Positions 34,723 through 42,819 of a stretch of DNA of 64,000 nt are shown piece by piece. The stretch covers positions 3,658,001 through 3,722,000 of the forward strand of contig NC_017093.1 of NCBI RefSeq assembly GCF_000284295.1, given 5' to 3'. Position 1 is the first letter of the stretch. Every line of letters begins with the position of its first letter. A model generated the notes under the pieces. It was not told where the DNA came from. It searched no databases and was given only the letters and a program-made list of their open reading frames with translations. This DNA is from Actinoplanes missouriensis 431 (GTDB lineage Bacteria; Actinomycetota; Actinomycetes; Mycobacteriales; Micromonosporaceae). Made by a program: the position numbers and the translations under genes.

Positions 34723-36126
34723 TTACGGCTGCAGGGGCAGGATCGCGCAGGTCGACGGGGCCGGCAGGCCCGCCAGCCGCAGCCCCAGCCAGTCGATCGC
34801 CGGACCCTGGTCGGTGAGCAGCGGCCCGAAGTGGTTGATCAGCGGGCTGACGGTCCTCGGCAGGCTGACCGGGGCGTAGACGACCTTGCCGCCGCGGCCG
34901 CACCAGTCGGCTGCCATGGTGCGGGCCTGGCCGTGCGGCACCAGGTTGTCGTTGACGCCCGTCGCCACGCGCACCACACCCGCCGGTTTGCGCTCGCCGA
35001 TCCGCTGCGCCTCCAGGTACCCCCGCAACTCCGGCTCGGCATCGATGATCTGGGAGACGGGCTGACCGGTCGTCGTCCATCCGGTGGTGCGCTTGCCGGC
35101 GTACCCGAAGATCGCATCCCCGACGCACATGGTGGAAAGGTTCTTGAGAGCGGCCCGGCCGGCGTCGTTGAGATAGGCGTCGAGCAGGTCCCGCAGGGCC
35201 GGCTGGGACTGGACGAACCCGTTGACCGACCAGCCCAGCGCGCCCATCAGCTCACTGCCGTCGATCGCCTCGGTGACCTCGGCCAGGTCGGCCGGCGGGG
35301 CGCCCGCGTAGGTCGCCTTCAGCGGGATCTCCGGCGCGTACGAGGCGAGCAGCTCGGCCGCCGACGCGACGGCGCCGCCACCCTGGCTGTACCCGTAGAA
35401 GCCGACCGCGGACTTCGCGGTGATCGAGGTGCCGGGCAGCGCGGTGGCGGCCCGGGCGGCGTCCAGCACGGCGTGGCCGGAGTCGACCCGGTTCACGTAC
35501 GTGTGCAGCCGGTCGGTCGTACCCAGCCCGGGGTAGTCGGTCTGCACGACGGCGATGCCCTTGGCGAGAAGGCGGTACATGGCGAGGATCTCGTAGCCGA
35601 TCGAGACCGTGAACTGATCCTTCTCCAGCCCGAGGATCAGGCCGCGCTGCAGGGCGAGCGAGGTGGAGCACTGGTCGCCCTGACCCATCGTGCCGGGCGC
35701 GAGGACGACCAGCGGCCGGGCGCCGGGGCCCTTCCAGGCGGCGGCCGGTTCGAGGTAGGCGCCGGTGACGGCTACCGGGCCGCCGGTGGAGTCGGTGGAC
35801 TTGTACATGATCCGGGTGGCGCGGCCGGGCAGTGTGCCGGTGATGCCGGGCAGGGACAGCGCCAGGGGGAGCGGTTCGGTGCGGACCAGCGCGCCGTTGG
35901 CTGCCGGGAGCGTGGTGGGCGGGGTGTAGAAGGCGGGAATCGTGACGCCGCGCGAGACGACAGGGTCGCCGTTGGCGGCGTTGGCGGCGTTGGCGGCGTT
36001 GATGGCGTTGGCGGTGAGCGCGGCGCTGTGCGGCGCGGCGTGGGCGGATGCGGCGGGGAGAGGGGCTAGTGCGGCGGCGGTTGTGGCGCTGACCAGCGCG
36101 GCGAGGATGCGGGAACGTGCGGGCAT
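34723..36126 (-). CDS. Secreted lipase (secretory lipase LIP family)
   Basis: 467 residues with a Sec signal peptide (about 1-31, ending ASAHA). The mature start contains a short NAANAANAAN repeat encoded by a 9-base repeat (GTTGGCGGC). The alpha/beta-hydrolase core has the nucleophile elbow GYSQGGGA and the LIP-family segments GTMGQGDQC and QTDYPGLGT; a late VATGVNDNLVPHGQA region likely carries the acid and His (NHFG). Four or more Cys suggest disulfides. It probably hydrolyses extracellular lipids or esters. It stands alone, followed by a hairpin terminator. Confidence 0.88.
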   Translation of the reverse strand: MPARSRILAALVSATTAAALAPLPAASAHAAPHSAALTANAINAANAANAANGDPVVSRGVTIPAFYTPPTTLPAANGALVRTEPLPLALSLPGITGTLPGRATRIMYKSTDSTGGPVAVTGAYLEPAAAWKGPGARPLVVLAPGTMGQGDQCSTSLALQRGLILGLEKDQFTVSIGYEILAMYRLLAKGIAVVQTDYPGLGTTDRLHTYVNRVDSGHAVLDAARAATALPGTSITAKSAVGFYGYSQGGGAVASAAELLASYAPEIPLKATYAGAPPADLAEVTEAIDGSELMGALGWSVNGFVQSQPALRDLLDAYLNDAGRAALKNLSTMCVGDAIFGYAGKRTTGWTTTGQPVSQIIDAEPELRGYLEAQRIGERKPAGVVRVATGVNDNLVPHGQARTMAADWCGRGGKVVYAPVSLPRTVSPLINHFGPLLTDQGPAIDWLGLRLAGLPAPSTCAILPLQP

Positions 36127-36252
36127 TGCGGCCTCCGGGGTGGCTCGGCGACGCAGTTACCGGACGGTAACCAGGCGTACCGAGACATTCCAGGGCTTTC
36201 ATTTCTCACTCCGGCGGCCGGCGGTCGCGATCGGCTCGTTGGCGGATGCTCA

Positions 36253-36295
36253 ACTGCACTGAGCGCCGGCTGGTCCGGCCGGCGCTCAGTGCAGT
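36253..36295. repeat. Long perfect hairpin (18-base arms)
   Basis: ACTGCACTGAGCGCCGGC (36253-36270), 7-base spacer, GCCGGCGCTCAGTGCAGT (36278-36295). It may act as a terminator or as a palindromic repetitive element. Short pieces (CACTGAGCGCC) recur at 36472-36482. Confidence 0.6.
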
Positions 36296-36387
36296 GCGGG
36301 GAGCATTGGCGACCGGCCGGACCGGCTGGTGGTGAGTGTTGTGCGGGGAGCGCTGGCGACCGGCCGGACCGGCTGGTGGTGAGTGCT
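36294..36387. repeat. 47-base direct tandem duplication
   Basis: Units 36294-36340 and 36341-36387 differ at only three positions; both contain GCGACCGGCCGGACCGGCTG followed by GTGGTGAGTG. It sits between the two hairpins. No protein coding is evident; it is a recent local duplication. Confidence 0.75.
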
Positions 36388-36405
36388 GGCGCGAACCGCT
36401 GCGGA

Positions 36406-36451
36406 CAGCACTGTTAACCAGCCCGCCTCGCCCGGCTGGTTAACAGTGCTG
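36406..36451. terminator. Long perfect hairpin (18-base arms), possible terminator
   Basis: CAGCACTGTTAACCAGCC (36406-36423), 10-base spacer, GGCTGGTTAACAGTGCTG (36434-36451). An outer GCGGACA/TGTCCGC pair (36401-36407, 36466-36472) could extend it. It lies 110 bases after the NTF2-like gene on its strand and could end that transcript. Confidence 0.55.
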
Positions 36452-36562
36452 CTGAGCGCCCGTTTTGTCCGCACTGAGCGCCAGCCCACCCTCGACTTCC
36501 ACGATCCACAACCCCCGCCGGCCGCGACCGCGCCCGCCGTCACGGCGGCGGCGAGGGTGCCG

Positions 36563-36985
36563 TCACGGCTGCAAGCCGACCGCCGCCTGAAACGACCCGT
36601 CCATCTCGAACGGCACCGACTCGTGCTCATGCACCACTACCCAGCGCCCCCCGACCCGCCGCAACCCCAGCGTCACCCGGAACCACATCGTGAACCCCTG
36701 CTCCGCACCCAGGGGAGTCGCCGACAGGCAGTCGATGCTGGTCGCGAACGCCACATCCCCGTCCACGGTGATCTCCAGCTGGGTCACCTCCCGGCGCGGC
36801 GGCTCCCGGAACGTCGCGATCCACGCCTTCAGCGCCGCCGGATCGCGGGCGTCGCCGGGCTGCCGCAGCGGCGGGGCGAGGTTGTATTCGACGATCGTGT
36901 CGGCATAGTGCGACAGGACGGCTTCCGCGTCGCCCGTCGACAGCAGGGCGGCTTTGCGTTCGATGACTTCCCGGATCTCGTTCAT
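36563..36985 (-). CDS. NTF2-like (SnoaL/DUF4440-type) protein
   Basis: 140 residues: MNEIREVIERKAALLSTGDAEAVLSHYADTIVEYNLAPP, then strands QLEITVDGDVAFATSIDCLS and FRVTLGLRRVGGRWVVVHEHES, the cone-shaped NTF2 fold used by SgcJ/SnoaL-like ketosteroid-isomerase relatives. No signal peptide. It is divergent from the YciI-ECF42 operon and its promoter matches the ECF42 motif (TGTCGA, 18 bases, CGAC), so the sigma factor probably controls it. The -10 is 8 bases from the ATG, consistent with little or no leader. Confidence 0.85.
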   Translation of the reverse strand: MNEIREVIERKAALLSTGDAEAVLSHYADTIVEYNLAPPLRQPGDARDPAALKAWIATFREPPRREVTQLEITVDGDVAFATSIDCLSATPLGAEQGFTMWFRVTLGLRRVGGRWVVVHEHESVPFEMDGSFQAAVGLQP

Positions 36986-36992
36986 GACGGGA

Positions 36993-37023
36993 CGTCGAAA
37001 CCAGCCCCGCCGGTTTCGACATC
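36993..37023. promoter_or_regulatory. Symmetrical, bidirectional ECF42-type promoter
   Basis: GTCGAAACC (36994-37002), 9-base spacer, GGTTTCGAC (37012-37020). Minus strand: -35 TGTCGA (37016-37021), 18-base spacer, -10 CGAC (36994-36997), firing the NTF2-like gene. Plus strand: -35-like CGTCGA (36993-36998), 18-base spacer, CGAC (37017-37020), firing YciI-sigma. The motif TGTCGA/CGA-T/C is that described for ECF42 sigma factors (from memory). Confidence 0.65.
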
Positions 37024-37028
37024 CGAGC

Positions 37029-37081
37029 GAAGACATCCCAGTGAAGACATCCAGTGAAGACATCCAGTGAAGACATCCAGT
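37029..37081. repeat. Four tandem 13-base repeats in the YciI leader
   Basis: GAAGACATCCAGT repeated at 37043, 37056 and 37069, preceded at 37029 by a copy with one extra C, followed by a partial GAAGA. They lie between the predicted promoter and the YciI start codon, thus in the 5' leader or as DNA binding sites for a regulator. Confidence 0.8.
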
Positions 37082-37101
37082 GAAGAGCGAGAGGGCACCG
37101 C

Positions 37102-37473
37102 ATGAAATACCTGATCCTGATCCAGTCCAACCCACAGTCCCTGGCGGTCTGGGAGACGCTGACCGAGCAGCAGCGCACCGACTTCGGCCTCGGCCACCTG
37201 CGGCTCACCGAGGAGATGCGCGAGACCGGCGTGCTGGTGGCGAGCGAGGGCCTCGGCGATCCGGCGCTGGCGACCCAGGTCTCCGTCCGGGACGGTGAGA
37301 CGATCACCTCGGACGGGCCGTTCGCCGAGGTCAAGGAGCATCTGGCCGGGTTCTACCTGATCGACGTCGCGGATCTCGGCGAGGCGGTGGCCTGGGCCGC
37401 GAAGACGCCGGACGCCGCCTACACGCGGGTCGAGGTGCGGCCGGTTCTGGACATGAGCGGATGGGAGTTCTGA
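37102..37473 (+). CDS. YciI/DGPF-domain protein
   Basis: 123 residues. Ferredoxin-like YCII fold with the DGPF motif (VRDGETITSDGPFAEVKEHLAGFYLIDV). Members are dimeric with unknown catalysis. The gene overlaps the ECF42 sigma gene by 13 bases; this DGPF-sigma pairing is the standard neighbourhood of ECF42 sigma factors, and DGPF genes are their usual targets. Upstream lie the tandem 13-base repeats and the symmetrical promoter. Confidence 0.93.
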   Translation: MKYLILIQSNPQSLAVWETLTEQQRTDFGLGHLRLTEEMRETGVLVASEGLGDPALATQVSVRDGETITSDGPFAEVKEHLAGFYLIDVADLGEAVAWAAKTPDAAYTRVEVRPVLDMSGWEF

Positions 37474-38678
37474 CCGGGCTGCCGGACCTGCTGCGTGAGT
37501 TGACCCCGCAGGTCCTGGCCGCGGTGGTGCGCCGCTACGGCGACTTCGACGCGTGCGAGGACGCGGTTCAGGAGGCGCTGCTGGCGGCCGCGCGGCAGTG
37601 GCCGGTGGAGGGCGTCCCGGCGCAGCCGCGGAACTGGCTGATCACCGTGGCGGGCCGCCGCCGGGTCGAGTCGCTGCGTACCGAGACGGCGCGGCGGCGG
37701 CGCGAGGAGGCGGTGTGGCTCGAGCCGGCGCCGGAGGTCCGCGGTGACGACGAGCTCGCGGTGCTGCTGCTCTGCTGCCATCCCGCGCTTTCCGTTCCGG
37801 CGCAGATCACGCTCACTCTGCGGGCGGCCGGCGGGCTCACCACCGCCGAGATCGCCCGCGCGCTGCTGCTGCCGGAGTCCACGGTGGGCCAGCGGGTCAG
37901 CCGTGCCAAGAAGCGTATCCGGGACACCGGCGCGCGGTTCGCGATGCCCGCGCCGGACGAGTTCGGCGACCGTCTCGGCGCGGTCCGCCACGTGCTCTAT
38001 CTGATCTTCAACGAGGGCTACACCGCGAGTTCCGGCGAGCGGCTGCACCGGGTGGAGCTGACCCGCGAGGCGATCCGGCTGACCCGCCAGTTGCACCGGT
38101 GGCTTCCGGAGGACGGCGAGGTGGCCGGTCTGCTGGCCTTGATGCTGCTCACCGACGCGCGACGGCCCGCACGGACGGGTCCGGACGGCGCGCTGATCCC
38201 GCTCGCCGAGCAGGACCGCGGACGCTGGGACACGGCGCTGATCAACGAGGGCGTGGCGATTCTCACCCGTACCCTCGCACGGTCTTTGATCGGACCCTTT
38301 CAACTGCAGGCCGCGATCGCGGCGGTGCACGACGAGGCGAGGCGGCCCGAGGCCACCGATTGGCCCCAGATCCTTCTCCTGTACGGGGTATTGCACGCGC
38401 TCGCACCCACCCCGATGGTGACGCTGAACCGGATCGTCGCACTGTCCATGGTCGACGGCCCGGCCGCGGGGCTCGCCGCCCTGGACGAGCTGGCCGGTGA
38501 TCCGGTGCTGGGCCCGCACCACCGGACCGCCGCGGTGCGGGCGCACCTGCTGGAGATGGCCGGTGCGGCGGCTGAGGCACGGGAGCAGTACCGGACGGCG
38601 GCGCGGCTCACCCTGAGCCGTCCGGAACAGCGCTATCTCGAGGCGCGGGCGGCGCGGATTGTCGTACCCGGGCTTTAG
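37461..38678 (+). CDS. ECF42-group RNA polymerase sigma factor
   Basis: 405 residues. Sigma region 2 (VLAAVVRRYGDFDACEDAVQEALLAAARQWP), region 4 (LSVPAQITLTLRAAGGLTTAEIARALLLPESTVGQRVSRAKKRI) and a long C-terminal extension of about 200 residues (FNEGYTASSGE, LLALMLLTDARRPAR) with TPR-like helices, typical of ECF42. No anti-sigma gene is adjacent, and in this group the C-terminal extension is thought to hold the control. The ATG lies inside the end of the YciI gene, so the two are coupled; the sigma factor likely drives its own operon and the divergent NTF2-like gene. Confidence 0.93.
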   Translation: MGVLTGLPDLLRELTPQVLAAVVRRYGDFDACEDAVQEALLAAARQWPVEGVPAQPRNWLITVAGRRRVESLRTETARRRREEAVWLEPAPEVRGDDELAVLLLCCHPALSVPAQITLTLRAAGGLTTAEIARALLLPESTVGQRVSRAKKRIRDTGARFAMPAPDEFGDRLGAVRHVLYLIFNEGYTASSGERLHRVELTREAIRLTRQLHRWLPEDGEVAGLLALMLLTDARRPARTGPDGALIPLAEQDRGRWDTALINEGVAILTRTLARSLIGPFQLQAAIAAVHDEARRPEATDWPQILLLYGVLHALAPTPMVTLNRIVALSMVDGPAAGLAALDELAGDPVLGPHHRTAAVRAHLLEMAGAAAEAREQYRTAARLTLSRPEQRYLEARAARIVVPGL

Positions 38679-38688
38679 GTTCTCCGGC

Positions 38689-41404
38689 ATGGCTCTCACC
38701 TGGACGGAACTCGACGAGTTGGCTCGGCGGCAGGCGCACGCGACGATCGCCGGTCGCCTCGTCGCGATGAGCGAGGCCGAGCGACTGGCCTCGGCGGGCG
38801 ATGTCGAGGCGGGCATCAAGCGGATCCGCACCGACGACTGGTGGGACGGCGGGTTGTCGGCGGCGCCGGGCTACGCGCTCGCCGTGATCGGCTGCATGCC
38901 GTCACCGGCGCGGGCGGCGGAGGTGCTCGGCAGGCAGCGGATGCGCGACATCTGGGGTGACATCGCGGTGCCGCGGTTCCTGGCCGTCGCCGAGGCGCGC
39001 GGGCTCACCTGGCTGCCGGAGCTCGGTGCGCGGCTCGCGGGGAAACTGCCGGCCAAGGAGGTGTGGGCGGGGCAGTGGGAGTTCGTCGCCGCGCTGCTCG
39101 GCGGCTCGCCGGGGCTGGCCCCGCGGTCGGAGGGGTTCGTCCGTGGCTGGCTCGAGCAGGTGGGCGACTCCGCCGATCGGTTCCGGTCAAGCCCGTACAC
39201 CGATCGGCTGCTTCCGGCGGTGTTCGAGATCGACAGCCTGGGCGGGGCGTTGACCAGCGCGTTTCCGGACGCGGTCGTGCGGCTGACGGTCGACGGCCGG
39301 GTCGACCGGGCGCAGATCGTTGCGGCCACGGTGGACCGTCTCGTCCGTGGTGACCGTCCGGCCTGGTTGCGGCCGTTCGTCGCGCTGCACGAGGCGCTCG
39401 GGCTGAGCGACGGCGAGCTGGCCGCGAACACCGGGAGCTATGCCCGGCTGCTGGCCGAGGCGCCGCCGGTGATCGCCGGGCTGGCCCAGCGTGCCCTCCG
39501 TGCGGTCGACGAGGCCGGGCGGCTGGAGGTGGAGACGCTGCTCGAGGTGAGCGCGGCGGTGCTGGTGCGGCCCGAGAAGAACCTGGTGGAGGCACAGCTC
39601 ACCTGGCTGGAGAAGGTGGCTCGCCGGGAGCCCGGCCGCTGCGGGGAGATCCTGGAGACGGTCGCGGTGGCGTTCGGGCATCCCACGCTCGATGTGCAGG
39701 AGCGGGCGCTGACCCTGATCGGTCGCCGGCGTAAGGGCGTCGACGCGGGGACGATCGCCCGGCTGGCGGAGTCGGCTACCGGCCTCGGTGGGGATCTGGC
39801 GGGCCGGGCGGCGACGATGTTCGGGGTGAGCGCCGCGCCGGCCGCCGCCGCGCCGCCGGGACTGCTCGCACCTCCCGCGCCGGTCGCGGTGATGCCGCCG
39901 CCGATCGTTGACGGGGCCGAGCTGGCGGCGGAGGTCGTCGCGCTGATCGAGGAGGAGACCGCGGTCGGCTGGGAGCGGGTCCTCGCCGGGCTGGTGGCGG
40001 TGCCCGCGGGGAGGCGCTGCGGGCGGTCCTGGAGCGGTACTCCTATGAGCTGAGCGAGCACGGCTGGCACGGGGAGGCGCTGCGGACCGGGCTGCTCGGC
40101 GATGCGATCCGGGCCGTGGTGGCGAGTCCGTCCGGCGACGACCGTGCCGGCGGGGGGACTGCGGGCGACGGCGAGGGGCCGCGTGGGGGAGTGCTGCGGG
40201 ACGCGTGGCTGTTCGGCAGTGGGGAGCGCAAGTCGCTGCGGGGCGGTCCCGGCGGTGTCCTCGACCTGCGGATCCAGGAGATCGCTCAGCGGTTCTCGGA
40301 GCGGCCGGTCACCGAGCTGATGGCCACGCCGACCCGGGTCAACGGGAGCCTCGACGCTGCCGTGCTGCTGGAGCGCCTGACCCGGGCGCAGGCCGGGGGG
40401 TGGGAGCCGTGGCCTGTCGACTTCGAGCAGGCGCTGCTGCGGCTCCCGCGCGACACCGATCCGGATGTGGTTCGCCAGGCCGCGGAGCTGACCTCGGTGG
40501 CGGGTCGCCGGTTCGCGGCCTGGCTCAAGGACGGCGGCCTGCCCGACCCGGTCAGCACGCGGCGGGAGCAGACCGGCAGGGACGGGCGATATGCGTACGG
40601 GGGAACGCCTCCGCTGCGCCGCCGCACCGTCGCCCAGCTGGACCAGGCGCGGGGTGGGATGACGGCTGCCTGCTGGAGGACGTGCTGGTCAACCTGGCGC
40701 GCACCGATGTGCCGGTCTACTACCTCGGTGACTTCTCGGCGCCCGCCGACATCACCACGATGGTGCTGCCGCAGCATCGCGAGGTCACGGCTGCCTGGGT
40801 GCTGCCGGTGCTCGCCGCACTGGCCGACATGGACGGGCGCGGCGGTGGCGCGGTGCTGCCGCTGCTCGCCGAGTGTTCGGGGCCGCTCGGGCCGGCCATG
40901 ACACTGGCGGTGGCCTACGTGCTGGGCGCCCGGCACGAGGGGGATCGGCTGGCGGCGGTGGACGCGTTCCTGATCCTGGCCGCGACGGATGAAACGGTCC
41001 TGGATGAGACGGTCCTGGCCGCGACGGATGGGACGGTCCCGGCGGCGGGCGAGGAGACGGGCCGGGGCGGTGGCGCGGGGTTCATGGCGGGCGTCGGCGC
41101 GGAGATCGGGGATCTGTGCGCGGACGGCACGGTGAAGCTGAGCCGGGTCGTTCCCGCGCTGGCCGACGCGCATCGGGCCGGGGCGACGCGCGCGGTGTGG
41201 CAGGTGCTCGTCGCGGCGCTGCCAAGACTGCTGGCGTCGGCGACGGCGCCGCGCGGGCTGCCCGACCTGCTGGAGCTGACCACGCAGATCGCGGGGGCGA
41301 TGTCCGGCAAAGCCGACATTCCCGGGCTGGCCGAGGTGGCCGGGCGATCCGGGAGCACCCGGCTGGGGAAGGAAGCGCGACGGCTGCGAGCGGTGCTGCG
41401 ATGA
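38689..41404 (+). pseudogene. DUF6493-like large protein gene with two frameshifts
   Basis: The first frame (MALTWTELDELARRQ, 38689 to about 40010, HEAT-like helical) continues in a second frame from about 40012 (EALRAVLERYSYELSEHGW) to about 40655, and in a third from about 40660 (DDGCLLEDVLVNLARTD) to 41404. Each switch lies at a G run (40008-40011 and 40656-40658) and restoring one G at each would give one reading frame of about 905 codons. Apart from these two positions the frames read as good protein. The function of the family is unknown. Either decay or missed bases in the assembly. TAGGTT 7 bases before the ATG suggests a leaderless transcript. Confidence 0.8.
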
Positions 41405-41420
41405 CCTACGGTGGTCGATC

Positions 41421-41951
41421 ATGAACGTATCGGGTGAACTGGTGATGTTGCGGGCGATGGGCCCGGAGGACGCGGAAGCGCTGTGGCGGTGGAACCACGA
41501 TCCGGACGTCATGCGCTGGATGGACGAGGGCTATCCGCAGTCGCTCGCCAGCGTGCAGCGGTGGATGACCGAGGACCGGCCGCGCAACGACTTCGGCGAC
41601 GTGCTCTTCGGCGTCGAGACGCTAGACGAGGGGAACCTGATCGGCATGGTCCGGCTGCACGGTGCCGAGCCGGAGCTGGGCGGTGCCGAGCTGGACGTCT
41701 ATCTCGGCGAGAAGAATTACTGGGGGAAGGGCTACGGCACGGACGCGGTACGGACGGCGTGCCGGTTCGGGTTCGACAAGATGCGCCTGCACCGGATCCA
41801 GCTGACCGTGGCCGCGGAGAACGAGTCGGCCCGGCACATCTACCGCAAGGTCGGCTTCGTCGAGGAGGGGCGTCTGCGGCACACGTTCCGCAGCGGCGGC
41901 CAGTGGGGCGACAAGTTCGTGATGGGGCTGCTGGAGGGGGAGCTGAGCTAG
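41421..41951 (+). CDS. GNAT family N-acetyltransferase (RimJ/RimL-like)
   Basis: 176 residues. The acetyl-CoA-binding segment LGEKNYWGKGYGTDAVRTACRFGFDKMRLHRIQLTV and the closing NESARHIYRKVGFVEEGRLR are textbook RimJ/L features. It may acetylate protein N-termini, amines or antibiotics; the acceptor is unknown. Its last 4 bases overlap the convergent SARP-like gene. Confidence 0.92.
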   Translation: MNVSGELVMLRAMGPEDAEALWRWNHDPDVMRWMDEGYPQSLASVQRWMTEDRPRNDFGDVLFGVETLDEGNLIGMVRLHGAEPELGGAELDVYLGEKNYWGKGYGTDAVRTACRFGFDKMRLHRIQLTVAAENESARHIYRKVGFVEEGRLRHTFRSGGQWGDKFVMGLLEGELS

Positions 41952-42679
41952 AGGATCGTCATCGGGCCGGGCGGGAAGAGCTCGTGCCCGGCCCACGGGT
42001 CGACGGCTTCGGGATAGTCCGGATCCGCAAGCGGCGACGCCGCGCGACCGGAAGCCGCCGTCGCCCGGGCCGGCTGCGCGGGAACCGCGGCGGGCTCGGC
42101 GGCGGGTCGGGCGGGTTCGGTGGTCGGGTGGGTGGGCGTGGTCGGGTGGGTGGGCGTGGTCGGGTGGGTGGGCGTGGTCGGGTGGACGGGCTCGGCGGTC
42201 AGGCGGGCGTGGTCCTCGGCCAGCCTGGCTCGGGCTGCGGCGAAGACCGGGCCGGTCAGCCCGGCCAGGGGCTCGTCGCGCCACAGGGCCAGCGCCTGCC
42301 TCGTCCGCTCGCTCGTCGCGGCCACGTCCCCGGTTCCCTGCGCCTGCCGCACCTCGGCCAGCGCCGCACGGAAGACCTCGGCGTCGACCGCGTTCTCACC
42401 CGGGCGGATCACGTAGCCGCCGCCCTCCATCGCGATCAGCGACGTCCGCGCCGGATCGAGGGCCCGGCGCAGGCCGCCGATGAACCGCTGCACCACGTCG
42501 ACGCCGTTCTCCGGCGGGTCGCCGCCCCACAGCGCGCGGACGATCTCCGGCATCGCGACCGGGGCGCCGGCGTTCAGCAGCAGGATCGCGAGGACCGCCT
42601 GCTGCTTGATCGGGCCGAGGTCGACCGGCTCACCGTCGCGGAACGCACGGATCGGCCCGAGGATCTCGAAACGCAGCAT
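41948..42679 (-). CDS. Short SARP-like regulator (HTH plus partial BTAD) with His-Pro-Thr repeat tail
   Basis: 243 residues from the ATG of MLRFEILGPIRAF with GGAGG 9 bases upstream. An OmpR-type HTH (about 1-95) and the start of a BTAD (AEVFRAALAEVRQAQ, ALALWRDEPLAGLTG, about 100-160) are clear, but the BTAD stops after its first helices. It is replaced by a low-complexity HPTTPTHPTTP segment encoded by 18-base tandem repeats and an Ala/Pro-rich tail. Full SARPs need the whole BTAD, so this could be a stand-alone DNA-binding protein or a degraded one. Divergent from a small ORF/ThuA pair. Confidence 0.82.
   Translation of the reverse strand: MLRFEILGPIRAFRDGEPVDLGPIKQQAVLAILLLNAGAPVAMPEIVRALWGGDPPENGVDVVQRFIGGLRRALDPARTSLIAMEGGGYVIRPGENAVDAEVFRAALAEVRQAQGTGDVAATSERTRQALALWRDEPLAGLTGPVFAAARARLAEDHARLTAEPVHPTTPTHPTTPTHPTTPTHPTTEPARPAAEPAAVPAQPARATAASGRAASPLADPDYPEAVDPWAGHELFPPGPMTIL
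42122..42192. repeat. 18-base tandem repeats inside the SARP-like gene
   Basis: GGTCGGGTGGGTGGGCGT occurs at 42122, 42140 and 42158 with a partial fourth copy; on the minus strand it encodes the HPTTPT units. The unit length is a multiple of three, so copy-number change would keep the frame. Confidence 0.8.
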
Positions 42680-42717
42680 CGGCGAAATCCTCCAGCGAGC
42701 ACATACCCTCGGCACAC

Positions 42718-42819
42718 ATGAACTCAGCGAGCAGCATAGCGGCGGGGGTGGCCATGGACCTGGCGGGCGACACACTCACTGATTACCCGCGGCTGCTCGC
42801 CGCGGGAGCGTCCCGATGA
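42718..42819 (+). CDS. 33-residue ORF coupled to the ThuA-like gene
   Basis: ATG at 42718 (or in-frame ATG at 42754 after GGGGGTGG). The peptide begins MNSASSIAAG and ends LLAAGASR, and its stop overlaps the ThuA-like start by ATGA. A CCCGCGG/CCGCGGG hairpin (42786-42806) lies within it. It may only serve to couple translation; no family recognised. Confidence 0.4.
   Translation: MNSASSIAAGVAMDLAGDTLTDYPRLLAAGASR

Larger units (their letters stand above)
36127..36562. other. Gene-free stretch with hairpins and a tandem repeat
   Basis: Between the lipase start and the 3' end of the NTF2-like gene, 436 bases. It contains two long hairpins (36253-36295 and 36406-36451), a 47-base tandem duplication (36294-36387) and the lipase promoter region. 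Open frames through it (e.g. on the minus strand at 36286-36630) have poor codon structure. I see no gene. Confidence 0.7.

Noticed and set aside
37029..37081. Thirteen-base repeats as a small CRISPR or replication-origin iterons
   Set aside because: No spacers, no AT-rich region, no Rep or DnaA gene; they lie in a gene leader.
40000..40660. Programmed frameshifting in the DUF6493-like gene
   Set aside because: There is no slippery heptamer with a downstream pseudoknot that I can see; two same-sense indels at G runs are more simply mutation or sequencing error.
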